A stretch of DNA of 64,000 nucleotides from Acinetobacter pittii (GTDB lineage: Bacteria > Pseudomonadota > Gammaproteobacteria > Pseudomonadales > Moraxellaceae). Shown one piece after another: positions 62,637 through 64,000 of this stretch (its first letter is position 1; the number at the start of each line of letters is the position of its first letter). Under the pieces are notes generated by a model. That model had not been told where the DNA came from. It did no database searches and was given only the letters and a program-made list of their open reading frames with translations. A program made the translations under genes and the position numbers. The stretch covers positions 2,604,001 through 2,668,000 of the forward strand of contig NZ_CP139286.1 of assembly GCF_034067285.1 (NCBI RefSeq), in the 5' to 3' direction.

Positions 62637-64000
62637 TTAGTGAGCAGCGAATTGGTTCATTGTGTTTTTAGCATCGTCATGCGCTTTAAGAGCGTTGTCA
62701 CCAGAGAAGATTTCTTTGTGATCATCACCGATGTCAGAACCCGCCATTGCTTGGTGTTTAACACAAGCGATGCCACCGCGGATTTCTTTACGTTGTACGC
62801 CAGCAACATAAGCCAACATACCTTCAGAACCGAAGTAACCTTGTGCAAGTTCATGAGTAGAAAGAGCCGCAGTATGGTAAGTCGGAAGTGTGATCAAGTG
62901 ATGGAACACACCTGCTTCGCGAGAAGCATCTGCTTGGAAAGTACGGATCTTGTCATCAGCATCAGCAGCTAATTCAGTGTTGTCATATTCAGCACTCATT
63001 AATTTAGCGCGGTCATATGCAGAAACGTCTTTACCTTCAGCAACCCAACGGTCGTAAGCTTGTTGACGGAAGTTTAAAGTCCAGTTGAATGATGGGCTGT
63101 TGTTATAAACAAGCTTAGCATTTGGAACAACTTCTTTAACACGGTTAACCATGTGTGCGATTTCTTCTACGTTTGGAGTCGCAGTTTCGATCCAAAGAAG
63201 GTCAGCACCATTTTGAAGGCTAGATACACAGTCAAGTACAACACGGTCAATTTGAGTGTCAGCACGGAACTGATATAAACCAGAAGGTAAACGCTTAGGA
63301 CGGTGTAATTTACCATCACGCTTGATTAAGATTTCGTCTTCTTGAGCATCAGCGATGTCAATTTCTTGAGTATCTAAATAGCTGATGTATTGAGAAGCAA
63401 TGTCACCTGGCTCTTTAACCACTGGGATTTTTTGAGTCAAGTCAGCGCCTTCAGAGTCAGTACGTGCAACGATGATACCGTCATCAACACCCATTTCTAA
63501 GAATGCATAACGTAATGCATGGATCTTAGCGATGAAGTCTTCGTGTGGAACAGTTACTTTACCAGCTTGGTGACCACATTGTTTAGCATCAGATACTTGG
63601 TTTTCGATTTGAAGCGCACAAGCACCAGCTTCGATCATTTTCTTAGCAAGTAAGTAAGTTGCTTCTTCGTTACCGAAACCAGCATCGATGTCCGCAATAA
63701 TTGGCACAACGTGAGTTTCAAAGTTGTCAATTTGAGCTGTGATTTCAGCTGCTTTAGCAGTATCACCAGCTTCTTGTGCTTTTTTAAGTGCACGGAATAA
63801 ATCGTTTAATTCTTTTGCGTCAGCTTGACGTAAGAAAGTATAGATTTCTTCGATCAATGCAGGAACAGAAGTTTTTTCGTGCATAGATTGGTCAGGAAGT
63901 GGACCAAACTCAGAACGAAGAGCAGCAACCATCCAACCAGAAAGGTAGATATAACGTTTGCTTGTAGTACCGAAATATTTTTTGTTCGCAATCATTTTTT
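62637..64000 (-). CDS. aceA: Isocitrate lyase (5' end beyond window)
   Basis: Glyoxylate-shunt enzyme splitting isocitrate into succinate and glyoxylate. SGWMVAALRSEFGPLPDQSM, IADIDAGFGNEEATYLLAKK, DAKQCGHQAGKVTVP (catalytic Cys) and VYNNSPSFNWTLNFRQ are visible. It belongs to the long Pseudomonas/Acinetobacter type of about 530 aa with an inserted DTQEIDIADAQEDEIL region. The frame stays open to the window edge, so about 80 N-terminal residues lie outside; the internal ATG at 63995 is not the start. Confidence 0.96.
   Translation of the reverse strand, partial: KMIANKKYFGTTSKRYIYLSGWMVAALRSEFGPLPDQSMHEKTSVPALIEEIYTFLRQADAKELNDLFRALKKAQEAGDTAKAAEITAQIDNFETHVVPIIADIDAGFGNEEATYLLAKKMIEAGACALQIENQVSDAKQCGHQAGKVTVPHEDFIAKIHALRYAFLEMGVDDGIIVARTDSEGADLTQKIPVVKEPGDIASQYISYLDTQEIDIADAQEDEILIKRDGKLHRPKRLPSGLYQFRADTQIDRVVLDCVSSLQNGADLLWIETATPNVEEIAHMVNRVKEVVPNAKLVYNNSPSFNWTLNFRQQAYDRWVAEGKDVSAYDRAKLMSAEYDNTELAADADDKIRTFQADASREAGVFHHLITLPTYHTAALSTHELAQGYFGSEGMLAYVAGVQRKEIRGGIACVKHQAMAGSDIGDDHKEIFSGDNALKAHDDAKNTMNQFAAH

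Noticed and set aside
62637..63995. Isocitrate lyase as an N-terminally truncated gene
   Set aside because: The frame stays open to the window edge; truncation is only apparent and caused by the window boundary.

Overview
This window is chromosomal DNA of an Acinetobacter, most likely a member of the A. calcoaceticus-baumannii complex. The call rests on AT-rich coding sequence, a fused RNase HI-DNA polymerase III epsilon gene, a trimeric autotransporter next to lon with an OmpA-like partner gene (the Ata arrangement), a complete ureDABCEFGJ urease cluster, and a Pseudomonas-type isocitrate lyase. It is almost entirely core genome. I see no prophage, insertion sequence, integron, CRISPR array or recognisable defence island.

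Layout. 1-3.8 kb: 3' end of pyrC, rnt, a tRNA-Glu and a TonB-dependent siderophore receptor with a Fur-like box. 3.8-5.1 kb: an Old Yellow Enzyme gene whose promoter carries an 18-bp perfect palindrome. 5.2-14 kb: a same-strand run mltD-yejA-yejB-yejE-yejF (LysM lytic transglycosylase plus oligopeptide/muropeptide-type ABC importer). 14.2-18.1 kb: rnhA-dnaQ fusion, fimL, nudC. From memory, the order yej/npp-mltD-rnhA-dnaQ-fimL-nudC resembles a Pseudomonas aeruginosa region. 18.1-21.2 kb: esterase, dolP, yraN and divergent rsmI. 21.2-24.3 kb: two divergent regulator/transporter pairs (ArgP-LysE; MerR-cation efflux) and a SutA-like acidic protein. 24.5-32.1 kb: the ygfB-pepP-ubiH-ubiI-like operon diverging from a coiled-coil gene and zapA, followed by 6S RNA and ygfA, with three small envelope-protein genes interposed before ygfA.

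32.2-40.5 kb: ata and its OmpA-like partner. The ata stalk contains long, nearly perfect in-frame repeats. 40.5-50.8 kb: an AT-rich intergenic region, lon, a gap with an orphan terminator (possible small RNA), rlmH, a DOPA-dioxygenase-like gene, a META/DUF4377 lipoprotein, gdhA, an orphan rnfB next to nth, a 45-residue membrane protein and adk. 50.9-55.6 kb: a DUF445 membrane protein, a small outer-membrane-type protein, mrdA (PBP2) and rsmD. 55.6-61.4 kb: the urease operon. 61.6-64 kb: two small lipoproteins and aceA, which runs off the right edge.

The genes cover pyrimidine and quinone synthesis, RNA maturation, cell division and wall growth, peptide import, metal homeostasis, nitrogen metabolism (gdhA, urease) and the glyoxylate shunt. 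The least explained elements are two very short membrane-protein genes (37 and 45 codons), the orphan hairpins between lon and rlmH, the soluble RnfB beside nth, and the repeat architecture of ata.
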